DNA of 64,000 nucleotides, from positions 3,371,001 to 3,435,000 of the forward strand of contig CAKNFJ010000001.1 in assembly GCA_930633495.1 (NCBI GenBank), given 5' to 3'. The notes below the pieces were generated by a model. That model had not been told where the DNA came from and ran no database searches. It saw nothing but the letters and a program-made list of their open reading frames with translations. Below, in pieces: positions 53,835 to 63,734 of the stretch. The DNA is from Hyphomicrobiales bacterium (GTDB lineage: Bacteria > Pseudomonadota > Alphaproteobacteria > Rhizobiales > Beijerinckiaceae). Numbering within the stretch: position 1 is the stretch's first letter; every line of letters starts with the position of its first letter. Made by a program: the position numbers and the translations under genes.

Positions 53835-55018
53835 GCGTTTCCATCGACGTCTTGATGCCGCTGCCCCTCAATGGCGAGGGCGTCGGCTATACATGCAGCT
53901 CCCTGGTCAAGGGCATGGCGAATCCGGACGTTCATATCACCGTCGTGACGTCGCGCTGCCGGTTGTCGCTACCGTCCGTCGAAGTCGTCGAGGTTCTTCC
54001 GGCCTGGGCGCGATACGTGCCGTATCGCTGGGTCAAGCGCAGGGCGGACGAACGGCTGGAGGAGGCGTTCCTCGCCCGCTCCACGCCGTCGCAAGCGCAA
54101 GCCCGCGGCGCCTATCTCTGGCCCAGCGCAAGCATCGATGCTATCGCCGCGCTGCGGCGCCGCGGCGTGACCGTGTTCCGAGAGCAGTTCAATTGTCATA
54201 CGGGCGCGGCGAAGACGATCCTCGACGACGCCTATCGTCGGCTTGGCGCAGAGCCGGCGCACACGGTCTCGGAGCGGACCGTCGACGCGGAAAAGCGGAT
54301 CCTGGACGCGGTCGATCACGTATTCTGCCCCGGCCCCAACGTCGAGAGGTCCTTGCTGCAGTATGGGGTCGATCCCGCCAAGCTGTTGAGCGCAAGCTAT
54401 GGCTGGGCTCCGGCCCGGATCGCCTCAAGCCGTCGAGCGCTCGAGCCTTGCGACGGGATTACGGCCCTGTTCCTGGGCTCGATCTGCGTCCGCAAGGGCG
54501 CGCATCTCCTGCTCAATTACTGGGCGCGAAGCGGGATCAAGGGAAGACTTGTCCTCGCCGGAGCCATGGAGCCGGCGATCAAGGACAAATGCGCGCATCT
54601 GCTGTCTCGCGATGATGTGGTCGTATTCGACTATTCTCGTGAGGTTGGCGCCCTGTATCAGGCTGCCGATGTCTTCCTTTTCCCGACGCTGGAAGAAGGG
54701 AGTCCTTTGGTAGTATACGAGGCCTGCGGCGCCGGCCTGCCGGTCGTCACGACGAAGATGGGCGCCGGCTCGATCGTCCGCCCCGATTGCGAAGGCGAAG
54801 TGATCGATCCCTATGATGGGGACGCGTGGATCGCCGCCATTCGTCGCTTGGCCGGGGACGATGGCCTCCGTCGGCGAATGTCCCGCGCGGCCGGCGAGCG
54901 GGCGCAGTCATATATCTGGCCGGCGGTTGCGGACCGGCGGCGGCGGCAGTTCGTGGATATTCTCGCCGGGGGACGTGGTTCGTCCGCTGCCGGAATCGCG
55001 CAAGAGCCCTCGCCATGA
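53831..55018 (+). CDS. Family 4 glycosyltransferase
   Basis: A 395-residue GT-B glycosyltransferase. The N-terminal domain starts IDVLMPLPLNGEGVGYTCSSLVKGM; the C-terminal donor domain has ALFLGSICVRKGAHLLLNYW and FLFPTLEEGSPLVVYEACGAGLPVVTT, the usual EX7E motif. ATGA overlaps at both ends place it in one operon with its neighbours. Acceptor and donor unknown. Confidence 0.9.
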   Translation: MSVSIDVLMPLPLNGEGVGYTCSSLVKGMANPDVHITVVTSRCRLSLPSVEVVEVLPAWARYVPYRWVKRRADERLEEAFLARSTPSQAQARGAYLWPSASIDAIAALRRRGVTVFREQFNCHTGAAKTILDDAYRRLGAEPAHTVSERTVDAEKRILDAVDHVFCPGPNVERSLLQYGVDPAKLLSASYGWAPARIASSRRALEPCDGITALFLGSICVRKGAHLLLNYWARSGIKGRLVLAGAMEPAIKDKCAHLLSRDDVVVFDYSREVGALYQAADVFLFPTLEEGSPLVVYEACGAGLPVVTTKMGAGSIVRPDCEGEVIDPYDGDAWIAAIRRLAGDDGLRRRMSRAAGERAQSYIWPAVADRRRRQFVDILAGGRGSSAAGIAQEPSP

Positions 55019-56055
55019 CTGTGGCGTTGCCCAGGCTCGCGGTGCTCGTTGTCACTTACGGCAATCCCGAGGATGTGGATCGCTGCCTGAGGTCGCTGGC
55101 GCTGTCGGCGCTGTCGGATTTCGAGATCTTCGTTTGCGAGAATGGCGGCGAAACCGCGTTTTCACAGCTCGTCGATATGGTTCTAGGTCCCAGCGGTGTC
55201 CTGGAAAAAAGCGATGAGCGCGCCGTCGAAGGCCTCGATCAGCCCGGCGGGCGCATAGTGGACGTGGTCACGTGCCGGTTCTGCGATCGGCCGAACATCG
55301 TCAGGATCGGACGCGCGGTGGACAATCTCGGCTATGGCGGAGGCGTCAACGCCTGGCTCGAGCGGTTGCTCGACCATAGTGGCTGGGATGCGGTGCTGGT
55401 GCTCAATCCGGATACGGAGGTTGACGAAGCATGTCTGTACGAGCTGTTGAAGACGGCCGATCAGGGACATGACATGGTCGGCCCGACCCTGGTGTTCGAC
55501 GAGTCGCCCGAGCGGATCGTCAATTGCGGGCTTCGTTGGTCGCCGACCACGGGCCGCGTGACGGCAGTCGGCAGGAATTTGCCCGCCGACAGAGCCCCTC
55601 CGGCGGAATTGCTGTCCAGCATCGACGCCGTCAGCGGGGCTTGCGTCCTCGCGACGAGGCCCTTCATCGAAGAGGTGGGCCTGATGGCGGAGGATTATTT
55701 TCTCTACATGGAGGATCTCGACTGGGGCCGCCGCCGCGGCCATCGCCGCATTGGCTTCGCGGAGAAGGCGATTGTGCGGCATGTCGGTGGAACCACGATC
55801 GGGTCCTCGATAGACCCCAGGCAGCACTCGCCGCTATCGGTCTATCTCTCCGCCCGAAACAGCATCCTGTACGCACGCCGGTGGGCCGGTCGGCGATGGC
55901 TCCTTCACCTTGGAACGGGGCTGCTCTATGCGATGCGCTACGCGCTCATCGGGGCGCCGACTGCGGCGAGGCTCACCCTGAGTGGTCTGCTCGACGGTAC
56001 GAAAGGCCGGACCGGCAAGCCGGACACCTCGTTGTGGAGCCGAAAGCCGAGCTGA
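55015..56055 (+). CDS. Family 2 glycosyltransferase, rhamnosyltransferase-like
   Basis: A 346-residue GT-A enzyme. AVLVVTYGNPEDVDRCLRSL, FVCENGGE, then VLNPDTEVDEACLYELL (DXD-like NPDTE) and EDYFLYMEDLDWGRRRGHR, the motif of WbbL-type rhamnosyltransferases. The ATG at 55015 overlaps the previous stop as ATGA; the longer frame to 54826 is out of phase with the operon and was not used. Confidence 0.88.
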   Translation: MTVALPRLAVLVVTYGNPEDVDRCLRSLALSALSDFEIFVCENGGETAFSQLVDMVLGPSGVLEKSDERAVEGLDQPGGRIVDVVTCRFCDRPNIVRIGRAVDNLGYGGGVNAWLERLLDHSGWDAVLVLNPDTEVDEACLYELLKTADQGHDMVGPTLVFDESPERIVNCGLRWSPTTGRVTAVGRNLPADRAPPAELLSSIDAVSGACVLATRPFIEEVGLMAEDYFLYMEDLDWGRRRGHRRIGFAEKAIVRHVGGTTIGSSIDPRQHSPLSVYLSARNSILYARRWAGRRWLLHLGTGLLYAMRYALIGAPTAARLTLSGLLDGTKGRTGKPDTSLWSRKPS

Positions 56056-56077
56056 GTCCGGCACGCGTGTCGCCTCT

Positions 56078-58216
56078 TCAGGCGCGCTCGACCGCTCTCC
56101 TTCGCAGCCAGCGCTTCATCTTTTTCAGGTAGGGCGCCAGCTTTTCCGAACGCTGGATGGAGCGGCTCACACCGCCGACAGTCGATCGGAGAATGTTGAC
56201 GGCGACGGGCTTTAACCGGGGTGCGAAGATATAGACCGGTGTCTCCTCGACGCATCTGTTCGACAATCGCTCCTTGTAGAAAGCATCGCCGATACCGAAG
56301 TCGAACCGCTGCAGCGCAGGCTCGTCCGCCCATATTTCGTCCATCGCTATCAGCAGCAGGTACATCCCCGGCGAATAGTCGGAATAGGAAGGGTCGAAGG
56401 CGAGATAATTGCTTACGAAGACATTGTTGTGAAGTGATCCTATCCAGAAGGCGCGCGGGCTGTTGTCGAAATACAGCACAAATCCACGTATCCATCCTTT
56501 TTGCGCTTCGAATTCGAGGCGGGCCTCGACGAAAGGCGTGCGCGAAAATCCGACTCCGAGTCCGCGCTGGTAGGATTTGTTGGCGATGCTTTCGGCCGCG
56601 GCCAGCAGTTCCGGCAGATCGTCGGGCGAATGGAAGCGCTCTATCCTGACATCGTCGAATGTTCGTTTGAACTTGGCTACGCGCTGCCGCTGCTGGTAGC
56701 GTGCGTGACTGGACAATTGGGACTGGAAGGATCCAGCTGCGCCGGACATGTCCCGCATCCGATGGACCGTCGGCTGGAGCAGCCGATCGGAGCAGAGCCA
56801 TGATGGCGCCGCGCGGGCGCATTCGACCAACGGGGAATCGATTTCGGCCGATTCCAGCATCGCGGCATCGGCCGTGCCGTCGTCTAGCGTGGCGATGATG
56901 CTGGAGACCAGCAGGCTCGCCCTTTCACCATCCAGTTCTCCGAGGATGCCGCCGTGCACGATGCGCAATATTTTCAGGGCGGGAACGGGAACGGTGAAGT
57001 AGCCGGCCTTGACTGGAGTCTTGACGATGTCAATGCGGCCGGCAAGGAGGGCCCGGGGCGTTTCGCCTTCCAGCAAAACGAGGACATGCGGCCGCAGGCA
57101 AGAATCGATGTGCTCCGAGACGAATAGATAGAAATCGAGATCGCAGTCGCGGCCGGGATCGCACGCATTCCAGAACGCGCGGAGGGGTTCGATTTCGGCT
57201 CTGCTGTGCAGTGCTCGGACGCGGTAGCGGCCGCCGGCGCCAACCAAGCTCGTCGTTGCATGTGCCTCGACGGCTTTTGGCGCGTCAGGCCGGGGGGGCT
57301 CGGGAAGAACTCCTGCCGAATGCGGCAATGCGGACATGGCCGCCTCTGAAGGCGCTTGGGCCGCGGTTGACGGAGCCGCGCTCTCCGCGGACTCCACCGG
57401 CGTGGCGAGCATCCGGTACATCCCTAGCTCTTCAGCCTTCACGGCAGGGTCGGACAGCCGCTCGGTGGAATAAGTCGACGGCCTGCAAAGCGCCTTATAA
57501 CGGATCTTCAGGCGACGAAAAGGCAGAACCAACGGATTCGCCGTGAGGACGCCGCAGGTCGTGGGCACGGGCAGCCGCGGTTGCCACTTCCGGACCATGT
57601 ACTGATATGCTTCGACGTAGTCAGGACCGAGATTCAACTGTGCCTTGGCGTTATGGATCAGCGGCATGTCGAGCGCGTAGGCGGTGCGGCCCAGGCGCTC
57701 CGCCTCAAGGACGATATCCGTGCCGTAAAGGTGGAAGCCCGGCAGCTTGCGGTCGAACCGCACGCCGGTGGCGTTGCGGATGATGATGACCATCTCGTCG
57801 CAGCTTGCGATCCGGGCGGGTGCCGCGAGGGCGTTTCCAAACATTCCTCCGGTTTTGGCGAACAGCGGCGCGAGCGAGGAATCCCAGGCGCGGCCGATGA
57901 ATTCGCTGGCGGTCGTCACGCCGATGACGGCCGCGACCGCCCAGTCCGGATCGAGGAGCGTGAGCCGCGCCATCTCCCATTCCAGGCGCTCGAACCAGCC
58001 TTCAGGAAAATAGACGTCGCAATGTGCGAAGATCAGGGTTTCGGCGCTCGCCGCCTCGATCTCATCCGCATAGGCTTCCGACGCGCTCGGCCGGTTCCAC
58101 AGGACGGTGAGGCCGATCTTGCCTCTGGCGATGGCGGGCGAGCGGCGCAGATCGCGGTCAAGGACGTCGACGTCCGTCGAGCGTGCACAAGTATAAACGT
58201 GCGAACTAAAGGCCAT
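56078..58216 (-). CDS. Fusion of StrF-like glycosyltransferase domain and CelD/FemAB-like GNAT domain
   Basis: A 712-residue soluble protein. The N-terminal ~240 residues resemble the StrF-type glycosyltransferase family: TLIFAHCDVYFPEGWFERLEWEM (about 60-82) and GFHLYGTDIVLEAERLG (about 158-174). A proline/alanine-rich linker (about 270-325) follows. The C-terminal ~370 residues match GNAT_6 (CelD/BcsL) proteins: YRVRALHSRAEIEPLRAFWN and the terminal FDFGIGDAFYKERLSNR. Such domains may acylate a carbohydrate. It is on the minus strand inside a plus-strand operon region. Confidence 0.75.
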   Translation of the reverse strand: MAFSSHVYTCARSTDVDVLDRDLRRSPAIARGKIGLTVLWNRPSASEAYADEIEAASAETLIFAHCDVYFPEGWFERLEWEMARLTLLDPDWAVAAVIGVTTASEFIGRAWDSSLAPLFAKTGGMFGNALAAPARIASCDEMVIIIRNATGVRFDRKLPGFHLYGTDIVLEAERLGRTAYALDMPLIHNAKAQLNLGPDYVEAYQYMVRKWQPRLPVPTTCGVLTANPLVLPFRRLKIRYKALCRPSTYSTERLSDPAVKAEELGMYRMLATPVESAESAAPSTAAQAPSEAAMSALPHSAGVLPEPPRPDAPKAVEAHATTSLVGAGGRYRVRALHSRAEIEPLRAFWNACDPGRDCDLDFYLFVSEHIDSCLRPHVLVLLEGETPRALLAGRIDIVKTPVKAGYFTVPVPALKILRIVHGGILGELDGERASLLVSSIIATLDDGTADAAMLESAEIDSPLVECARAAPSWLCSDRLLQPTVHRMRDMSGAAGSFQSQLSSHARYQQRQRVAKFKRTFDDVRIERFHSPDDLPELLAAAESIANKSYQRGLGVGFSRTPFVEARLEFEAQKGWIRGFVLYFDNSPRAFWIGSLHNNVFVSNYLAFDPSYSDYSPGMYLLLIAMDEIWADEPALQRFDFGIGDAFYKERLSNRCVEETPVYIFAPRLKPVAVNILRSTVGGVSRSIQRSEKLAPYLKKMKRWLRRRAVERA

Positions 58217-58313
58217 GACGGGGAGAATTTCCGAGACAGATTACGCTGTTGAAAAATTTGGGTATGTATATACAGGTTTCTCAGTCCGTACTTTCGAATT
58301 TAATAGATATATC

Positions 58314-58325
58314 TAATTTTACGGC
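58314..58325. promoter_or_regulatory. Palindrome TAGATATATCTA in a divergent promoter gap
   Basis: A perfect 12-base palindrome in an AT-rich gap between the fusion gene (start 58216) and the polymerase gene (58413). Possibly an operator; AT-richness makes chance occurrence likely. Confidence 0.25.
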
Positions 58326-58412
58326 CTGTCACTCGTTTAATTCATTTTCAGCTCGTGCTAGTTTGATGATGCGCAGGGCCGCGTTCGACGCGTCAGGATG
58401 GGGGCGTAGCAG

Positions 58413-59744
58413 ATGCGAAACGGCCAGGATTTCCGGTCGGCAGGCGAGTTTACCGGCGCGCTTTCGGCGCAGAGTTCGCATTCCGGCGCGATTGCCTTGC
58501 TTCTGCTTTCGCTCGCGGTTCCATCCACATTGACCATCTATCTCGGGGATTCCAAATTCTACCTCGCCCGGCTGGTGATCATCATTTTGCTGGTTCCCGC
58601 CTCGCTGCTGCTGCTTCGGAAGGGGCGGCGCCTCGTGATCGCCGATCTTTTCATGACTTTGGCTTCGGTGTGGATGATTGCGGCGATTCTGATCGCCGGT
58701 CGCTATGATTCATTGTCGTCCGTACTGGCCGTCTTCCTCGAATTCTGGGGTGGATATGTCGTCGCGCGCGGTTTCATTTTCGGGCGGCCCGCGATCGAAG
58801 CCTATGTCGACAAGCTGAAGCCCGTTGTGGTGATCGTCGTCCTGGCCGCCATGATGGACCATGTTTCGGGTTATCTGGTTCTCAACAGTTTGATCGGACC
58901 GCTGGTCGGTGTGCCACTGGATCCGACGCCCGAATACCGGGCCGGGCTCATGAGGGCCATGTCGGTATTTCCTCATCCCATCCTCTACGGCACGTTTTGC
59001 GCGGCGGCCGGCGCCGTTTTCCTGTACGCACGTCAGTGGGCTTTCGCGGTGCTGAGTCTTTTCGGTTGCGTGCTTTCGATGTCCTCGATGCCTTTGCTGG
59101 TCTTCGGGATCGTCATTGGGGTGTATGGCTACGATACCGTCCTCAATCGCTATTCATGGCGATGGCAGCTTCTCGTGGCGATCGTCGCCGGTTTCTTTGC
59201 TGTTATTTTCGTGGTGACCACGCACCCGACGTCCTGGGTCATCGCCCATCTGACGTTCGATCCGTCCACCGGCTATTTCCGTCAAGCGACATGGGACAGG
59301 GCTTTCTACAACATCGGCCTCTCGCCGTTGACCGGTTATGGCTTCGACGAGATCGGAACCCCCGTGGGTCGGGAATTTTTCGATAACGTTTCCGTTGATG
59401 CCGTTTGGCTGGTTTTGGCGCTTCGCTTCGGCCTTCCCATCGTTCCGCTGCTGCTGCTGGCCAATATCTGCTCCTTCTACGGAGGAGCGCGAAAACGGCG
59501 CATTCGCCGCACGTTCGGCGTTTATATGAACGACCTTCAGACGGGCTTTACACTTGCCATCTGGGTTCTGATGCTTGCAGGCCTGACGGTGCATTACTGG
59601 AACACCCTGTGGCTCTTCTGGGGTGTTTGCCTGGGGATCCGAGCGGGTTTTCAGGAGGGCTACGGAGCGGGACGGGCAGGCGCAGCCAGCCTCCTTCCTC
59701 GCCCTTATGCGAACGCGAACTTGAAAACGGCCTATCGCCGCTGA
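58413..59744 (+). CDS. Wzy-like polysaccharide polymerase
   Basis: A 443-residue membrane protein with ten or more helices. The periplasmic loop DPSTGYFRQATWDRAFYNIGLSPLTGYGFDEIG is the Wzy/O-antigen-ligase pattern. It differs from the protein at 31372-33375, which has a soluble tail. GGGGG precedes the ATG. One of the two probably polymerises the repeat unit of this locus. Confidence 0.82.
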   Translation: MRNGQDFRSAGEFTGALSAQSSHSGAIALLLLSLAVPSTLTIYLGDSKFYLARLVIIILLVPASLLLLRKGRRLVIADLFMTLASVWMIAAILIAGRYDSLSSVLAVFLEFWGGYVVARGFIFGRPAIEAYVDKLKPVVVIVVLAAMMDHVSGYLVLNSLIGPLVGVPLDPTPEYRAGLMRAMSVFPHPILYGTFCAAAGAVFLYARQWAFAVLSLFGCVLSMSSMPLLVFGIVIGVYGYDTVLNRYSWRWQLLVAIVAGFFAVIFVVTTHPTSWVIAHLTFDPSTGYFRQATWDRAFYNIGLSPLTGYGFDEIGTPVGREFFDNVSVDAVWLVLALRFGLPIVPLLLLANICSFYGGARKRRIRRTFGVYMNDLQTGFTLAIWVLMLAGLTVHYWNTLWLFWGVCLGIRAGFQEGYGAGRAGAASLLPRPYANANLKTAYRR

Positions 59745-59785
59745 ACGATGTCTTTCGCTTTCGCTTCAGGTGACGAGATCACACG

Positions 59786-60835
59786 ATGAGATCCGACCGG
59801 ATCATTGCACTCGGCCTGACGATGTCGATCTGGCTTGCGGTCGGTAGCGGGGCAGCGGGGTCGTTGGACGCGCGCGGAGTCGAGGTCGGTGGCACTTGTC
59901 TTTGCCCCCCTCAGCATCCCTCCCTGCTGCAGGCGTATCGATACCGCCCTACGTGGCAGGTTGCGGGGGTTGATTATCATGTAGGCGTTCCCGACGGCCT
60001 TGCGCTGAAGGACCCGGCCACGATTTCGATGGCGGGCGTGACGGTGAACAAATCGACCCATGTGGTCACGGTGACGGGCAGCAACGTTACGCTCGACGGC
60101 TATGACTTCTCGCTTGCGGGGGGCTGGGCCGTGGTCATCAGCGGCAGCAATACGACGGTCACGAATTCGAACTTCCTGGTGGGGTCGAACGGCAACCCGC
60201 CCATCCTGGGGACGAGCTCGTCCTCGAACATCACGGTGACGAACAGCACGATCGACGGCAACAACTCCGCCGCGGTCGGCGGGCTGATCGAGATGCGCGG
60301 CTCGGGCACGCTGACGGTTGATCATTCCTGGCTGAAGAATGCCGGGGGCGACATGATCCAGATGCACACCTCGGGCCAGGCGGCCTCGGCGGTGATCCAG
60401 TACAACCTGATCCAGAACGCTGGCATGGCGCCGGGCGCGCATGGCGACTACACCGAGTTCATCGACGGTCCGTACACCGCGACGATCATGTACAATACGA
60501 CGACGCAGAAGGGCGGCGCCACGCAGGGCTTCATGGTCGAGCCCGACATGGGCTCCAATGCCGGCGTGATTACGTCCGGCGAAATCGGCAACAACACCAT
60601 GACCGGGAGCGTGAACGCCTTCACCGCGATCACTGTGGCCGACATCGTCAACAGCTTCACGGTTCACGACAACTACTTCGACCCCTCCCAGACCTCCAGC
60701 GGCCTTGCCTTCGGCGGCGTTCGCGGGGGACCAAACGACAATAGCACGAAATCGTTCTATGAAAATAATATCAATATGTTAACAGGCCAAGTTGTTCGAA
60801 AAGCTGTGCTTCCAAAATCAGTAACGTCGCGTTGA
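59786..60835 (+). CDS. Secreted right-handed beta-helix protein
   Basis: A 349-residue protein with a signal peptide (MRSDRIIALGLTMSIWLAVG, cleavage likely near GAAGSLDA) and a parallel beta-helix of the pectate-lyase type: repeated NxT/NxS turns such as GSNVTLDGYDF, SGSNTTVTNSNFLVG and SSSNITVTNSTIDGN. Such proteins often cut or bind the polysaccharide made by the locus. From 59943 to 60129 it is identical to the gene at 63735, while its N-terminus is unrelated. The last 25 codons turn AT-rich. Catalytic residues cannot be assigned. Confidence 0.8.
   Translation: MRSDRIIALGLTMSIWLAVGSGAAGSLDARGVEVGGTCLCPPQHPSLLQAYRYRPTWQVAGVDYHVGVPDGLALKDPATISMAGVTVNKSTHVVTVTGSNVTLDGYDFSLAGGWAVVISGSNTTVTNSNFLVGSNGNPPILGTSSSSNITVTNSTIDGNNSAAVGGLIEMRGSGTLTVDHSWLKNAGGDMIQMHTSGQAASAVIQYNLIQNAGMAPGAHGDYTEFIDGPYTATIMYNTTTQKGGATQGFMVEPDMGSNAGVITSGEIGNNTMTGSVNAFTAITVADIVNSFTVHDNYFDPSQTSSGLAFGGVRGGPNDNSTKSFYENNINMLTGQVVRKAVLPKSVTSR
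59943..60129 (+). repeat. 187-bp identical segment, copy 1 of beta-helix coding DNA
   Basis: Identical base for base to 63814-64000 (beginning ACCGCCCTACGTGGCAGG). Identity begins abruptly at 59943, and the preceding sequences are unrelated. The downstream limit is unknown because the second copy runs off the window. Confidence 0.95.
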
Positions 60836-61176
60836 ATGGTGTTATGCGCGATGTTTTTTGCAGGATCGCTTACCGTTTTCGATAGGTTGTTTGGAAATCT
60901 CAGGTCTTACGCTTAGATCAAAAATTCGCTTCTGCTAATTTATGTTAGCGTAAATCCGAAAAAATGGAATGCGATTGTTGAAAAATATGATGAAAATATA
61001 GAAATTCTATCTCGATCAACGTAAATAAAGCACGCTAAATTCAAGTGGTTGAATATTTTTCTGATCCGGATAAGTTTTGGAAACCTCTGGGATAACGTCG
61101 AAATTCACGCCGATCGCCAAAATCCACCAACACGCATCTCCCATTGAGAGTCTCGCAAGTGAGCATCTGAGATGGC
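60836..61176. other. AT-rich gap
   Basis: No gene is supported between the beta-helix gene and the IS5 remnant. Confidence 0.5.
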
Positions 61177-61530
61177 TTAAGGCGTTACTATAATTGTTTC
61201 GGGCGCCGGCGGCCGAGTGAGTGCTCGGGGTGCGGCGCCGGGGCGCCGTCGAGCGAGGCAGGCTGACCTGATGCGTTCGAGGCAAATGAATCGACGGAAG
61301 TTGTAGTCGAGATTGGCGAGGCCGATCTTCATCTCCGTCCGCCCAGACTGATGGCGCGGATGAGCAGCCCCATGCGGGCCTTCTGATCAGCGAAAGCGTG
61401 CTCTACGCGGGCGCGGATCACCGATTTTCCCGCATTGGCGCGCCGGGTCGAGGCCGGCATCTCCCGGTTCGGCGGCTTCTTGTGGCGGGCCTTCAAAACG
61501 AAGCCATCGCGTTGCATGTGCCTCTCGTTT
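61177..61530 (-). pseudogene. IS5-family transposase C-terminal remnant
   Basis: The minus strand codes RDGFVLKARHKKPPNREMPA, RANAGKSVIRARVEHAFADQ and RMGLLIRAISLGG, followed after a frameshift near 61342 by MKIGLANLDYNFRRFICLERIR. This is the conserved end of IS5-family transposases. The N-terminal two thirds are missing, and the 5' side fuses into IS21 sequence around 61530. Non-functional. Confidence 0.8.
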
Positions 61531-61995
61531 GCTGCCGGCAGAATCGTCGAGCTGTTCGATGGCGAGACGGTCGCCGACCATCCCCGCAGCTTCAAGCGCG
61601 ATCAGGTCGTTTATGATCCCTGGCACTATCTGCCGGTGCTGATGCGCAAGCCGGGCGGTCTGCGCAACGGCGCGCCGTTCAAGGACTGGGATTTGCCGGC
61701 GCCGCTCACCGCGGTGCGTGAGAAGCTGCAGCGTCATGCCGATGGCGACCGCCAGTTCATGAAGATCCTCGGCCGCGTCGCCGAGGACGGCATTGCCGCT
61801 GTGGCGGAGGCCTGCTCCGAGGCGTTCGCAGCCGGTATCCCCAGTGGCGACGTCGTCATAGCGATCCTGGCGCGCTGTCGCCAACCGCCCGCGCCAGCCA
61901 GCATCTCCACACCCGACGCCCTCAGGCTCAAGACCGAGCCGGTCGCGGACTGCGCCCGATACGACAATCTGTGCAAGAGAAGGGAAGCCGCCTGA
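61530..61995 (+). pseudogene. IS21-family istA 3' fragment
   Basis: RIVELFDGETVADHPRSFKR, VVYDPWHYLPVLMRKPGGLR and NGAPFKDWDLPA are the C-terminal region of an IstA transposase of a different IS21 subtype from the copy at 24770. Only about the last 150 codons remain. The left junction abuts the IS5 remnant. Its stop overlaps the istB remnant as ATGA. Confidence 0.8.
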
Positions 61996-62693
61996 TGGAA
62001 CGTCACCAACTGATCGAGGCGATGACCAGCCTGAAGCTCTACGACATGCGCGCCAGCTTCGACGAGATTGCCGGGAAAGGCCTGACGCCGCGAAGAGATC
62101 TATCACCTGCTGGCGAGCCTGATCCGCGCGGAGCTGACCCATCGCCAGCCGCGTTCAATCAACTATCGCATTAGCGGCGCCAGATTCCCGGTGCTGAAGG
62201 ACCTCGATGCCTTCATCTTCGACGACACGCCGGTGGACGAGGGGCACATCCGCGAGCTCGCTGCCGGCGAGTTCATCGACGCCAGGCGCAATCTCATCCT
62301 GATCGGCGGCACCGGAACGGGAAAGACCCATCTCGCCATTGCGATCTCCGCCGCTTCTTTAACCTGGCCGACCTGGTCAATCAGCTTGAACAGGAGAAGG
62401 CCGCCGGCAAGAGCGGGCGCATCGTCGAAGCCCTGCTGCGCCAGGATCTCGTCGTCATCGATGAGCTCGGCTATCTGCCTTTCAGCCAGACCGGCGCACT
62501 GTTGCTCTTCCACCTGGTCAGCAAGCTCTACGAGAATACATCGATCATCATCACCACCAATCTCGCCTTTGCCAATTGGCCCCAGATCTTCGCCGACGCC
62601 AAGATGGCGACTGCGATGTTGGATCGGCTCACGCATCACTGCGATATCGTTGAGACCGGCAACGAGAGCTGGCGTTTCAAGAACCGAGCCTGA
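61995..62693 (+). pseudogene. IS21-family istB, frameshifted
   Basis: It begins MERHQLIEAMTSLKLYDMRA, shifts frame near 62090 (continuing EIYHLLASLIRAELTHRQPR), keeps Walker [12 protein letters not shown] near 62305-62338, then loses bases and shifts again near 62350 before [18 protein letters not shown] and DELGYLPF. It ends [19 protein letters not shown]. Two frameshifts and a small deletion make it inactive. Confidence 0.85.
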
Positions 62694-63734
62694 TCGCGGC
62701 ATCCATCATTCCATTCTGGACGCCGAAATCGCCCTGACCCAGCAACCCAAACCAGCTCAGCCGGGGCGATCCCGGCACGCTGACGCATGCTTCAGGGAGG
62801 TTAGCCTTCAACGCGGCCAATTGGCGGTGCTTTAGTACGATTTGATGCTCAGATTCGGCAAGATTCTATAGATTCGCTACGGTGATATCGGATAATGGTC
62901 GCGCTATTTCTGAAAGGGAATGTGCAGAGATATTTTTAAAATTGCGGCTTTGTCGTCAGATTTCCTTGTGGTCTGATTTAATTCTAGTAAATTTTTTTCG
63001 GAATAAGATCTGTATTGAATTGAGTTTTAGTTATTTAAATTGTATATGAGGTTTTTGCTCGTAGGATTTTGTAAATAATTGGTCGACACCCTGCTTCCAA
63101 CAGGGGGGCGACCATGAAATTGATTCGACAATAGCGGCATGCCAACCAACGGCGGTAGTGTCTCGCCGCGACCATCATCCTAGACCAAGTCCTGTTGATC
63201 CGAGCCGATGAGTCCATCCGCGCACGCCGATGAACATGATGCGCCAGCTGAGCGTTGAATCTGTTCCCGGCATATTAGCAGTGTGCGAAGATATAGGCGC
63301 AGGATTCGACGGCGCCGTTCGGGAGCCAACTGCGAGGCAGTCTCTTGCGGGCGGTGATCAAGCAGCGTGCTTGCGCGGCGCGATCGCGGCGAACTGCGGA
63401 TTCATTGCCTGCACATTACCTATCGGTAGGGCAAGGGGCGTGCCTTGGTCCTGCTCATGGGTTTGAAAAAAGTAGATTGAGGCACGTTCGGCATGTTGGA
63501 TCAGTATCCCGTTGTTTTGAAAGGCTTAACCCGATCTCTTTCTCCGGGATCTGGCATTAGATTTCAATTGCTTTCGGGCGTTCTGTGCCCCCGTCCCAAA
63601 AAAGCCTTAAGTAGACTTTTATGATCAGGCAATCCGCTTATGGATTTGGAAAAAGACGAGTGCGATTGCTCACGAAACTTGATGGGTTAATCGGGCGCGG
63701 CGCTTGACGAGGCCACTCGATCAGGGAGAACTAA
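62694..63734. other. Gene-poor AT-rich gap
   Basis: About 1 kb without a supportable gene. A 78-codon plus frame at 63230-63466 has no recognisable product. It probably includes the promoter of the second beta-helix gene. Confidence 0.5.

Noticed and set aside
63230..63466. 78-codon plus frame before the second beta-helix gene
   Set aside because: No conserved motif, weak codon bias and no obvious ribosome site.
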